Both the position numbers and the translations under genes were made by a program. Below the pieces are notes generated by a model. It was given only the letters and a program-made list of their open reading frames with translations. It was not told the origin of the DNA and did not search any database. A DNA stretch of 64,000 nt. It comes from Acetispira formosa (nom. nud.). GTDB lineage: Bacteria; Desulfobacterota; Desulfarculia; Adiutricales; Adiutricaceae. Positions 7,500-16,392 of this stretch are shown here, piece after piece; position 1 is the stretch's first letter, and every line of letters begins with the position of its first letter. The stretch spans positions 4,364,001 to 4,428,000 of the forward strand of contig CP026657.1 in NCBI GenBank assembly GCA_023525915.1, given 5' to 3'.

Positions 7500-10379
7500 T
7501 CACCGCTCGTTGATTATGTCCACCATAATCGCCACTATTTTGGCGTCAAACTGGGTTCCAGCCCCACGCCGGAGTTCCGCGATAATAACGTCCTGGGGGA
7601 GCCCTTTGCGGTAGGGGCGGTCAGAGTTCATGGCGTCATAAGAGTCGGCCACGCAGATGATGCGCGCGAAAAGCGGGATTTCCTCCGCTTTCAGGCCTTC
7701 GCAATAACCCTTGCCGTCATAACGCTCATGGTGATATTTGGCGCCGGTGGCTATGTCTTTTACCACTGTGATGCTTTTCAGGATTTCACCGCCCACCCGC
7801 ACATGATTCTTCATTTTCATGTATTCTCCATCAGTCAGCGCGGCCTGTTTGTTCAGGATCTGATCCTCCAGACCGACCTTGCCGATGTCATGCAGGAGCG
7901 CGGTATAATAGAGATCCTCCAGTTGCTTTTCCGAAAAATGCATGCGCCGGGCAATGGCCATTGAATACTCGGCCACCCGGTGGGAGTGACCGGCAGTATA
8001 GCGGTCTTTGGCGTCGATAGTGTCGGCAATGGCCTTGATGGCCTGCTGGGTGATGTCGCGATATTCCTGCTGCTTTTTTAATATAGCCCGCGTCTTGTGG
8101 ATATTGTACAAATAGCCGCCAAGCACGGCCAGACCTATGACCAGCGCACCCAGCCCCACCCGAACTATCGGCCGCTCCATAAAATGCGGCTGTTTCACCA
8201 CCGACAGGGCCACCGTCTGGCTTTCAATACCGTCCTTGTTTACCCCGCTTACCTCAAATACATATTCGCCGCCGGGGAGGTTAGTGTAGCTGACGGTGGT
8301 GGTCACCTCCGTGGGCAGCGTTTCCGGGTTTTTGTCAAAACCTTTCAAAAATACAGTGGCACTGTTGCCGGTGGCAGCCGTGAAACTAAGAAGGGAAAAG
8401 GTGATGTTCAGACGGTTGGTGTCTGATGACAGAACCAGGGAGGCTGGATGATCGTGAACCTGGCCGTCGACCTCCACCTGGGAAATGAGCAGTTTGGGTA
8501 TGGTCAGGTTGCGGTAGACGTCGTCCGTATCAATGGACAGCACCCCCTTGGTGCAGGAGATATAGAGCGTGCCGTCAGGGGCCATGTAGTTCCAGGAGTT
8601 GGCGGTCAGAGGGTAAGTCAGGCCGTCGCGCCGCTGGAATTTTTCGACTTCCAGTGGATCGCCTGATAAGAGATTGGAGCGGAGCCCGCTGATGATGCCG
8701 CCGGAGCCAAGCAGCCAGATGCCCTCCTGATCGACCATCTGGATGTCATAGATATTGGCGGCGGCCGAACCAAGCTTGTCTATGTTCCTGATGCCATTCT
8801 CATCCATGAAGTTCAGGCCGTTGCCGGTCGAAATCCAGACTCCGCCGAATTCCGGGTCCGCCGCCATGCGCAGGATTACACTTGAGGAAAGGCCGTCGCG
8901 CTCGGAATAGACACTGACCTCGTCACCTTCAAGGCGGTAGATGCCGCCGCCGTCACTGCCGGCGTAGATGACTCCGTTCTCATCCTCATAGAGGCTCAGG
9001 ATGACCGGATTGGTCAGGCCTTCCTGGCGGCCGTAGCTCCGCACCACCTGCCCGTCGCGCACTATCGCCACCCCTAAGGACCCGCCGGCGATGACGCCGC
9101 CGAACCGGGAGGGGATGACGCATCTGACCTTGTCGCGCAGCGGCCCGTCATTGATGGAATCGAAGCTGCCGTCCGGCCGGTAGATGATCAGGCCTTTGCC
9201 GGTATAGGTGCAGATCCACAAATTGCCCTGGCCGTCCGCCAGGAGGCTGCGGAGGCGCGTCCCCCTCAGATAGTCGGTGAGCGGAGTCTGGATCAGCATA
9301 TACCGATGATCCATAATGAACAACCCCTCATCGGTGGCGATGAACAGGTCGCCGTTATACATATGGGTGGCGTTGACCGTCATTTCCGGCAGCCGGGCCC
9401 GCTGGCTGACCTGGACGAACTTCGAGCGGGTCACCTCCAGGACGCCGTGACGGGAGGACGCAAACCACAGATTGCCCTCATAATCCTCAATCATGTTTTC
9501 AATTGAGGCGGAAATGAGCGTGCCGGGCACAGGAAAGAACTGATTATCCTCGAAAAAGCCGATGCCGGTGTCTGAGGAAACCCAAATCCGGCCGGCGCTG
9601 TCCTGATTGAAACTGTTTATGGTCGAGCAGTCGCCCGTATCCACCAGACGATAAGCGCCGCTGGGGCTGATGATGACGGCCCTGGTATCAGTGGAACCAA
9701 GGTAGATATCGCCCGCGCTGGATTGGAATACGGAATTGATGATCAGTTCATTAAAATGGCGCGGAGCAAATTCATGGGTAACCTGGCTGTCCCGCACCAC
9801 CAGCACAGCGCCGTTATTGAGGACGCACCAAAGTTCATCTTCACTGCTGACCATGATATCTATGGCCAGAAATTCTTCCCGCCCTTCAACCTTCAGCGGC
9901 TCCACTTCCAGTTCCGGGGAAATCCTGACCACGCCGAACACGGTGGAAGCATAGATATTGCCCTGACTGTCTTCAGCCACCGCCCGCACTGAGCTTGAAG
10001 ATAAGCCCTCTTCAATGCTGAATATCGATATTTTACCCTTATCCATAAGAACCAGACCGGCGTTGTTGGTGCCGACCCAGAGCCTTTGCCGGGAATCTTC
10101 GTAAAGAGCGGTAATGCTGACCGACGGGAAACCGTCACCTTCAAGGCTGAAGAATTTGGTCATCCGGCCGTCATACCTGAACAGGCCGTCATAGCTGGCG
10201 ATCCAGATATATCCGTCACGCGTCTGGAGAACCTGATTGGCCTGAACAATTGGTATCGGTCCGTTGAGATCGTAGACAGTTTGGGTATTTCTGGCCATGA
10301 AATCATAATTGGCGTTAGAAAAAGCGGGATACAGCGTGAGAAAGAAAAAAATCTTCCACATCAGCATGAGATGTTTCAT
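7500..10379 (-). CDS. Beta-propeller sensor with HD-GYP cyclic-di-GMP phosphodiesterase domain
   Basis: The 959-residue protein has a signal peptide (MKHLMLMWKIFFFLTLYPAFSNA) and then a long periplasmic region of two-component-regulator propeller repeats (many DGYIWIASYDGLFRYDG-like units, ~35-640). A Y_Y_Y immunoglobulin-like domain (~655-735), one transmembrane helix (~740-765) and a cytoplasmic HD-GYP domain (~785-959) follow. HD is at His830-Asp831 (LLHDIGK). The GYP signature reads Gly-Tyr-Cys (891-893, YDGKGYCEGL), so the proline is replaced. HD-GYP domains hydrolyse cyclic-di-GMP; this layout implies control by an external ligand, which is not identifiable. It is monocistronic. Confidence 0.92.
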   Translation of the reverse strand: MKHLMLMWKIFFFLTLYPAFSNANYDFMARNTQTVYDLNGPIPIVQANQVLQTRDGYIWIASYDGLFRYDGRMTKFFSLEGDGFPSVSITALYEDSRQRLWVGTNNAGLVLMDKGKISIFSIEEGLSSSSVRAVAEDSQGNIYASTVFGVVRISPELEVEPLKVEGREEFLAIDIMVSSEDELWCVLNNGAVLVVRDSQVTHEFAPRHFNELIINSVFQSSAGDIYLGSTDTRAVIISPSGAYRLVDTGDCSTINSFNQDSAGRIWVSSDTGIGFFEDNQFFPVPGTLISASIENMIEDYEGNLWFASSRHGVLEVTRSKFVQVSQRARLPEMTVNATHMYNGDLFIATDEGLFIMDHRYMLIQTPLTDYLRGTRLRSLLADGQGNLWICTYTGKGLIIYRPDGSFDSINDGPLRDKVRCVIPSRFGGVIAGGSLGVAIVRDGQVVRSYGRQEGLTNPVILSLYEDENGVIYAGSDGGGIYRLEGDEVSVYSERDGLSSSVILRMAADPEFGGVWISTGNGLNFMDENGIRNIDKLGSAAANIYDIQMVDQEGIWLLGSGGIISGLRSNLLSGDPLEVEKFQRRDGLTYPLTANSWNYMAPDGTLYISCTKGVLSIDTDDVYRNLTIPKLLISQVEVDGQVHDHPASLVLSSDTNRLNITFSLLSFTAATGNSATVFLKGFDKNPETLPTEVTTTVSYTNLPGGEYVFEVSGVNKDGIESQTVALSVVKQPHFMERPIVRVGLGALVIGLAVLGGYLYNIHKTRAILKKQQEYRDITQQAIKAIADTIDAKDRYTAGHSHRVAEYSMAIARRMHFSEKQLEDLYYTALLHDIGKVGLEDQILNKQAALTDGEYMKMKNHVRVGGEILKSITVVKDIATGAKYHHERYDGKGYCEGLKAEEIPLFARIICVADSYDAMNSDRPYRKGLPQDVIIAELRRGAGTQFDAKIVAIMVDIINER

Positions 10380-10771
10380 ACATAGCCTCTAAAACAGCGG
10401 ACAAGTAACAACAAGGTTGTTTATATCAGGGGATTGGCCATCCGGAAAGGCGGGGGGAAACCACTTCAGCTTCAAATGGAAATTTAAAAAATAGCCTTCT
10501 CATACGGAGGACCGGATGAGCCTAAAAAAATTTCAATTAAAACATTAGAACGCCAATCGTCAGTTTTTGACATACCGTAAATATTACCGGCTATCTCCCT
10601 GGTAAAAACTCGCGTTTATTTTGTATCTATTACGTAAACTCTGAAATACATAATCTCGAATTATAACACGGAGGTGAAAAAAAAACCATGGTAATTTAAT
10701 CATATCGGCCGGAGCGCTTGTAAGAGGCGGCCGACTTTGGTATTCTGATTGAAAACTTGCGGGATTTTTAG
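10380..10771. other. AT-rich divergent intergenic region with possible leader of ispH
   Basis: The 392-bp gap between the divergent HD-GYP and ispH genes is AT-rich and probably holds both promoters. TTGACA occurs at 10567-10572 but without a convincing -10 at 17 bases. At 10670-10699 a Shine-Dalgarno-like CGGAGGTG precedes ATG GTA ATT TAA, a possible three-codon ORF. TCGGCC and GGCCGA then flank a possible stem before the ispH start. No longer gene is visible. Confidence 0.45.
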
Positions 10772-12472
10772 ATGAAAATAAAACTTGCGGAATCTCTTGG
10801 GTATTGCCTGGGCGTACGCCGGGCCATGAACATGGCTTTCAGGCACCTGTCCAGGCGCGGGGAAAAGGTCTTCAGCCACGGGGAATTGATTCATAACAAT
10901 CCCGCGCTGGAACTGTTAACGGAAAAAGGGCTGAAAATATGGAACGGGGAAACCAGCGGAGCCATTATAGTCAGGGCCCATGGCCTGCCGCCGGAACAAC
11001 TTCAGGCTTTAAAACGTACCGATCTGACCATCAGCGACGCCACCTGCCCCCGAGTGCTGAAGGTTCAGAACCTGGTGGCCAGGGAAGCCGGGAGCGGCCG
11101 TGACGTCATCATCTGGGGCGGAGCCAATCACCCGGAGGTGATCGGCCTGGTGGGCCATTCGCTGGGCCGGGGATATGTGGTGAAAGACGCGGCGGAGGTG
11201 GCGAAGCTGCCGCAATTCGAACGGGTGCTTCTGGTCTCCCAGACCACGCAGGATCTGGAACAGTGGCCGGAGATTGAAGCGGCCGTGCTGGCCCGCTGGC
11301 CGGAGGCCATGATCAGAAATACCATCTGTGAAGCCACCGTGGCCCGTCAGGGCGACGTGCGCCAACTGGTGGAGGAGGTGGACGCCCTTCTCATTATAGG
11401 CGGCAAGACCAGCGGCAACACAGCCCGTCTGGCCGGCATAGGCCGCCGGAAGGGTCTCAAGACCCTTTTGGCCGAAACAGTGGATGACCTGGAGCCGGAC
11501 TGGTTCCAGGGCGTAAAGACGCTGGGCATAGCGGCCGGGGCTTCGACCTCCAACTGGCAGATCGGCCAGATACTTGAAGCCGTCCGCACCATGACCCGCC
11601 CCAAAGGCAGCTTCCTGCCGCGCCTTATGCGGGCCCTGGTCCTTTCAAACATTTACGCGGCCCTCGGCATGGCCGGGCTGAGCCAGTGCGCGGCCCTCTT
11701 AATGGGTTTGCCGCTGGAGCCGTTTATTTTCAGCTTTTTCTTTTTCCAAGTGATATCCATACACCTTTTACGCGATTTCACCAAGGGCCAGACCGTTAAA
11801 TTCAACGATCCAGACCGCCAGTATTTCATGACCAAATACCGGCGGCCTCTGATAGTCTTCGGGGCGCTCAGCTTTGTCATGGCCGCTCTGGGCGCGGCCA
11901 CCGGCGGAACGGGACTGACGTTCCTGATGGGAATAATGTGGCTGACCACCCTGATATACCAATTCGCTCCACGCCCCCGCGGCTATGAAGACTGGAACAT
12001 CGCCCGTCTGCTGGTCAAGCCGGCCGTTCTGGCAGCCGGCTGGGGGGCGGCCCTGGTTGGAGCGGCGGGTCTGTTTAATATGTCTCCAGATATGAAAATA
12101 TCCGCGCTCACAGCCCTGTCGGCTCTGGTGGCCATATCAGGCCACATCTTCTCGCTGGTGATCATGGGCGACGTGCTGGGCGCTCAGGGCGATCAAATCT
12201 TCGGCCGTCCTTCATTGCCGATTATCCTGGGGGAAAAGAGAACCAAGAACGCCCTGAAATTAATATTCATCATCTGGACCGCCTGGCTGGCCGTCAGTGG
12301 TTTCTCAGGCGCTTTGCCGCCACTGGCCTTTTTGATGATCATCAGCGGTCCGCTTTATTGCCTGGCCCTTTTGAAGCCTCTCTTCCGCAGCCCCTATGGC
12401 TATCTGTTCGAAGCAGCCATGTATGGTCAGCTTATTTTGACCTTGGCCTGGGTTTTGGTATGGGCAGCTTGA
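10772..12472 (+). CDS. ispH: IspH (HMBPP reductase) fused to a UbiA-like prenyltransferase domain
   Basis: Residues 1-~275 are IspH, which reduces HMBPP to IPP and DMAPP in the last step of the MEP pathway. The three 4Fe-4S cysteines are present (Cys12, Cys92, Cys186), with the histidines of ELIHN, VRAHG and GGANHPE, Glu122 in HPE, and SGNTARL and AGASTSNW. From ~285 to 566 the protein has about eight transmembrane helices and a second-Asp-motif match to UbiA prenyltransferases (GDVLGAQGDQIFGRPSLP); NDPDRQ may be the first Asp motif. The fusion suggests direct use of the isoprenoid product in a membrane prenyl transfer. Acceptor and prenyl length are unknown. It overlaps the next gene by 13 bases. 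Confidence 0.9.
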   Translation: MKIKLAESLGYCLGVRRAMNMAFRHLSRRGEKVFSHGELIHNNPALELLTEKGLKIWNGETSGAIIVRAHGLPPEQLQALKRTDLTISDATCPRVLKVQNLVAREAGSGRDVIIWGGANHPEVIGLVGHSLGRGYVVKDAAEVAKLPQFERVLLVSQTTQDLEQWPEIEAAVLARWPEAMIRNTICEATVARQGDVRQLVEEVDALLIIGGKTSGNTARLAGIGRRKGLKTLLAETVDDLEPDWFQGVKTLGIAAGASTSNWQIGQILEAVRTMTRPKGSFLPRLMRALVLSNIYAALGMAGLSQCAALLMGLPLEPFIFSFFFFQVISIHLLRDFTKGQTVKFNDPDRQYFMTKYRRPLIVFGALSFVMAALGAATGGTGLTFLMGIMWLTTLIYQFAPRPRGYEDWNIARLLVKPAVLAAGWGAALVGAAGLFNMSPDMKISALTALSALVAISGHIFSLVIMGDVLGAQGDQIFGRPSLPIILGEKRTKNALKLIFIIWTAWLAVSGFSGALPPLAFLMIISGPLYCLALLKPLFRSPYGYLFEAAMYGQLILTLAWVLVWAA

Positions 12473-13296
12473 AAACCGGCCCCTTGGTATCCGTCATAAT
12501 CCCCACCTACAACCGGGCAGCAACCATTGAAAGGGCGGTCCGGTCAGTGCTTGACCAGGACTATGTCCCCTTGGAGCTGATTGTGGTGGATGACGGCGGG
12601 GCCGATGAAACCCCGGGCCTACTGGCCGCTCTGGCCACGGACCCACGCCTGACCGTCCTGCGCCAAGACAACCGTGGAGTGAGCGCGGCCCGCAATCTCG
12701 GCATAAAATCATCCCAAGGCCCGCTGCTCTGTTTTCTCGACAGCGATGATGAATGGCTGCCTGGCAAGCTGGCCGCCCAAGTCGAGTTTATGGCCGCCAA
12801 TCCGCTTTCGCCGCTGGTTCAGACCCAGGAACGCTGGATTAGAAACGGCCGACGGGTCAATCCCGGCCGCAAGCACCTCAAACGGGCCGGAGATATTTTT
12901 CTGGATTCGGTCAAGCTCTGCCTCATCAGCCCTTCGGCCGTCATGCTGCGGCGTTCCCTTCTGGACGAGGTCGGCCTCTTCGACGAAACGCTCCCGGCGG
13001 CCGAAGATTATGACCTGTGGCTGAGAATACTGCGGCTCCATCCGGCCGGGCTCATCGACCGCGAGCTGGTCATCCGTTATGGCGGCCACCCCGATCAACT
13101 TTCTGCCGGACATTCGCTGGACAAATACAGGGTGGCGGCTTTGGAGAAAATTCTGGGAGAAGATCTGACGCCGGAAAGAAAGCGGGCTGTATCAGAAGAG
13201 TTGGAGCGGCGGAAAGCCATCTATTTGGATGGGGCCGCCAAGAGGGAGGCCAGGGTACAGGCTGCGGGGGCGCAGCTGGAAAAAGTTGTGGAATAA
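12460..13296 (+). CDS. Family 2 glycosyltransferase
   Basis: The start is set at ATG 12460 (MGSLKTGPLVSV); it overlaps the end of ispH, which implies translational coupling. The 278-residue product has a GT-A fold: LVSVIIPTYNRAATIERAV at the N-terminus, VVDDGGADET, and the metal/nucleotide-sugar DxD-like site FLDSDDEWLPGK. It continues with AEDYDLWLRI, the typical acceptor-side motif. No transmembrane segments are present, so it should act at the cytoplasmic face. A surface glycan is likely; donor and acceptor are not readable. A longer frame from 12358 lies inside ispH and lacks family similarity. Confidence 0.88.
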   Translation: MGSLKTGPLVSVIIPTYNRAATIERAVRSVLDQDYVPLELIVVDDGGADETPGLLAALATDPRLTVLRQDNRGVSAARNLGIKSSQGPLLCFLDSDDEWLPGKLAAQVEFMAANPLSPLVQTQERWIRNGRRVNPGRKHLKRAGDIFLDSVKLCLISPSAVMLRRSLLDEVGLFDETLPAAEDYDLWLRILRLHPAGLIDRELVIRYGGHPDQLSAGHSLDKYRVAALEKILGEDLTPERKRAVSEELERRKAIYLDGAAKREARVQAAGAQLEKVVE

Positions 13297-13425
13297 AAAG
13301 GCAAATCCTGATAAATTTATATAAATAAGGTCTAATCCGTTTGGCTGAACTCGCCCCATAAGCTTTGAGTTAAATAAAGATGAGCAGTTCAAGGGAATGC
13401 CATATATTGGAATCCAGGAGGTTGT

Positions 13426-14622
13426 ATGCCTATTTATCAGTGGAAGGGCATTGGAAGCAGCGGCAAAAAACGCAAAGGCAAGCTTGAGGCGCCCGATGAA
13501 AGACAGGTTGAAAATTTTCTAAAGCGGCTGAGGATCAGCGAATACACCATCAAGGAAGCGCCTAAGGATATCGTTCTCTTCAAGCCCAAGGTGAAGCCCA
13601 AAGACGTGATGATCTTCACCCGCCAGTTCTCCACCCTAATCGACGCCGGTCTTCCGCTGGTTCAAAGCCTGAAGGTTCTTGGGGATCAGACCGACAATGA
13701 CACCTTTAAAAAAGCCCTCAGGGAGGTCAACGGCTCAGTGCAGTCCGGCAGCACCCTCTCTGATTCCATGCGCAAATACCCCCGCATGTTTGACGAGCTT
13801 TACTGCAACCTCATCGCCGCCGGTGAAGCGGCCGGTATTCTTGACAGCATTCTCAAGCGGCTGGCCGAATACATTGAAAAATCCGAAAGGCTCAAACGCA
13901 AAGTCAAGGGCGCGATGATCTATCCGGCCGTGGTTATGTTCGTGGCCGTCTGCGTTATTGCCGTTATCATGGTCTGGGTTATTCCGGTATTCAAAGAAGT
14001 TTTTGAGGGCATGGGCCGGGAATTGCCCGCCCTGACCGCCGCGGTCATTGACATGTCAGCCTTTATGTCCAATAACGCCTTGTGGATCTTCCTTGGCCTC
14101 ATTGCTTTCGGCTTTGCCATGAGCCGGGTGGCGCGCACCGGTCCCGGACGCCTGGTTCTGGATATTCTGGCCTTGAAACTGCCGGTTTTCGGCGACATGA
14201 TGCGCAAGATGGCGGTGGCCAAATTCAGCCGAACCCTGGCCACCATGCTCCAGGCGGGTGTTCCCATTATCGGCAGCCTTGATATTGTGGCCAGCACGGC
14301 CGGCAATAAAATTATCGAAGAGGCCATCATAGAATCGCGCATGGCCATAGCCGAGGGCCGATCACTGACCGATCCCTTTCTGGAATCAGGTGTCTTCCCC
14401 TCCATGGTTACCCAGATGATCGCGGTCGGCGAGGAATCTGGTGCATTGGACACCATGCTGGTAAAAGTCGCTGACTTCTACGATGAGGAAGTGGACGCGG
14501 CCGTGGATGCGGTTACCGCTCTGATTGAGCCCATGCTGATAATTTTTCTGGGCATTAGTATCGGCGTTCTGGTCATCGCCATGTATCTGCCGATCTTCTC
14601 CATGGGCGAAGGCATCGGCTGA
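13426..14622 (+). CDS. pilC: Type IV pilus/type II secretion inner-membrane platform protein PilC
   Basis: The 398-residue product starts at an ATG with a clear GGAGG upstream. It has two T2SSF domains (~65-190 and ~270-390), including FTRQFSTLIDAGLPL and its repeat FSRTLATMLQAGVPI, with three hydrophobic segments. The opening PIYQWKGIGSSGKKRKGKLE is typical of PilC rather than GspF. PilC couples the PilB/PilT motors to pilus assembly. The sensor kinase follows after two bases. No pilus motor or pilin gene is in the window. Confidence 0.93.
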   Translation: MPIYQWKGIGSSGKKRKGKLEAPDERQVENFLKRLRISEYTIKEAPKDIVLFKPKVKPKDVMIFTRQFSTLIDAGLPLVQSLKVLGDQTDNDTFKKALREVNGSVQSGSTLSDSMRKYPRMFDELYCNLIAAGEAAGILDSILKRLAEYIEKSERLKRKVKGAMIYPAVVMFVAVCVIAVIMVWVIPVFKEVFEGMGRELPALTAAVIDMSAFMSNNALWIFLGLIAFGFAMSRVARTGPGRLVLDILALKLPVFGDMMRKMAVAKFSRTLATMLQAGVPIIGSLDIVASTAGNKIIEEAIIESRMAIAEGRSLTDPFLESGVFPSMVTQMIAVGEESGALDTMLVKVADFYDEEVDAAVDAVTALIEPMLIIFLGISIGVLVIAMYLPIFSMGEGIG

Positions 14623-14624
14623 GA

Positions 14625-16307
14625 ATGGAAACACCGGCCGACGTCTCGCCGCGCGCGGTCCGAACTCCGCAGCAGCGCTGGTTGATGGGGCTCCGCCTCA
14701 TCACCAGCACTTTCATACTTGTTTCACTATTCCTTCTGCGTTATCATGGATCAGCCAACGCCTTAAGCCTCCGCTGGTTTGAAAGCGGCCTGACAGTTAT
14801 AGGTATTTACATCCTCCTGGCCGTCCTCCATTACCGATACCCTGTCTATCCGGGAGGGAGGGTGGCCGGTCAGGGTTTGCAAATCGTAAGCGATCTGGCC
14901 CTGGCCATTTGCATCACTCTGATCAGCGGAGGCGCGGAAAGCCCCTTCAACTTTCTGTTCCTGATCGCTATAATCAACAGCTCCTTCATGGGCGGAATCC
15001 GGCTGGCCCTGACCGTGGCCACTTTTTCCGCCGCCTTGTGGGGCATGATAATTTCCATTCAAAGCATAAATCTCCTTGATGATTGGTTTTCCTTCCCGGC
15101 AGTTTATGAAAAGGTTGAGTTTTCCGGCCGTCAGGTGGTCAACATTCTCATCAACACCGGGGCCTGTTATCTGGTGGCTGTCCTCAGCGGGCATCTGGCC
15201 GGCCAAATTATCCAGTCACGGCGCGACTTGGTGCAAAGCCAGGCCACTCTCGACCGGCTTTCCGATCTCAATGAAAGCATCGTAAAAAGCATAGATTCCG
15301 GCCTTATAACCACTGACACCCACGGTTTGATACTGAGCGTCAATCCTGCCGGGCTGGGCATACTCGGCCTCGGCTTCGACGAAGTTTACGGCCGCCCCTG
15401 GCAGATGTTTCTGCCCCAGCTGGAACATATCCTGCCGTTGTCCGCCCGCAGCCGCTTCACCTTTCGTGATTCAGTCAGTGGCCTGCGCTTTGAATATCTA
15501 CGGGCAAAGGACAATGTCGAGCTGGTTCTGGAACTTGACGTCATGGCTCTAATGGACAAGGATAATGAAATATGGGGCCGTCTTCTGGTCCTGAAGGATT
15601 TCACCTCCCTGAACCGCATGGAAACGGAAGTGAAAAAGGCCGAACATCTGGCCGCCCTGGGTGAAATGGCCGCCGGTCTGGCCCATGAGGTGCGAACCCC
15701 GTTGGCCTCTATGAGCGGGGCCATAACCATGCTTCAGGGCAATTCCTACAGCCCGGAGGATCAGGAGCGACTGATGGCTATTATCGGCCGTGAAATGGAA
15801 AGGCTGACCAACCTTTCCAATGACTTTCTCTCCTTTGCCCGCCCTTCCCCTCCCGTGCCGCAGGCCTTTGACCTCAATGAGACAATCAGCGAACAGCTGA
15901 GAGTATTTGAATGTTCCCTGCCGGAGGGCCGGTCACTGATAACCAATCTTCAGCCTCTGCCCAATGTCTATTTCGACAGAGACAAGTTCATCCAGATACT
16001 CTGGAACCTTTTAAGCAACGCCCTGGAGGCGGGCGAGAAAAACTATACACTTCACATTACCATTGAAACAGGCCCGGACCCGGACCGGCCCGGCCAGGCA
16101 TTGATGAAGATCAATGACAATGGCCCCGGTATTTCCAGCGAGATAATTGTAAAAATATTTGAGCCATTTTTCTCAACCAAAGCCAGAGGCGGCGGCTTGG
16201 GCCTACCGACGGTCAGCCGTCTGCTCCATGAAGGCGGCGGCAATATAACCGTGACCTCAACATATCAAAATGGCACAACGTTCACAGTATTCCTGCCTTT
16301 GGTTTAA
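14625..16307 (+). CDS. pilS: PilS-like membrane sensor histidine kinase with PAS domain
   Basis: The 560-residue product has six predicted transmembrane helices (~20-200), a PAS domain (~215-335, SIDSGLITTDTHGLILSVNP), a HisKA domain with phospho-acceptor His in GLAHEVRTPLASMSGAI, and an HATPase_c domain (LSNALEAGE, INDNGPGIS, GGGLGLP). The multi-helix N-terminus and the position two bases after pilC match PilS, which with PilR and sigma-54 controls pilin transcription. The expected pilR does not follow; hcp does. The name is therefore an inference from layout and context. Confidence 0.82.
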   Translation: METPADVSPRAVRTPQQRWLMGLRLITSTFILVSLFLLRYHGSANALSLRWFESGLTVIGIYILLAVLHYRYPVYPGGRVAGQGLQIVSDLALAICITLISGGAESPFNFLFLIAIINSSFMGGIRLALTVATFSAALWGMIISIQSINLLDDWFSFPAVYEKVEFSGRQVVNILINTGACYLVAVLSGHLAGQIIQSRRDLVQSQATLDRLSDLNESIVKSIDSGLITTDTHGLILSVNPAGLGILGLGFDEVYGRPWQMFLPQLEHILPLSARSRFTFRDSVSGLRFEYLRAKDNVELVLELDVMALMDKDNEIWGRLLVLKDFTSLNRMETEVKKAEHLAALGEMAAGLAHEVRTPLASMSGAITMLQGNSYSPEDQERLMAIIGREMERLTNLSNDFLSFARPSPPVPQAFDLNETISEQLRVFECSLPEGRSLITNLQPLPNVYFDRDKFIQILWNLLSNALEAGEKNYTLHITIETGPDPDRPGQALMKINDNGPGISSEIIVKIFEPFFSTKARGGGLGLPTVSRLLHEGGGNITVTSTYQNGTTFTVFLPLV

Positions 16308-16336
16308 ATTAACACACCACAAAAAATTTAGTATGA

Positions 16337-16342
16337 TATAAT
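16337..16342 (+). promoter_or_regulatory. Possible -10 element of hcp
   Basis: TATAAT lies about 50 bases before the hcp ATG in an AT-rich 85-bp gap, within GTATGATATAATTTTC. No good -35 hexamer is seen at the proper distance, so an activator-dependent promoter is possible. The hcp Shine-Dalgarno is GGGGAGG. Confidence 0.35.
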
Positions 16343-16392
16343 TTTCATGGCACATTTCTCACAATAAATTAAGTGCCCATGGGGAGGTTATC

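Noticed and set aside
16300..16392. TGGCAC as part of a sigma-54 promoter of hcp
   Set aside because: The -24-like hexamer is present but the -12 GC element is not found at the required spacing.
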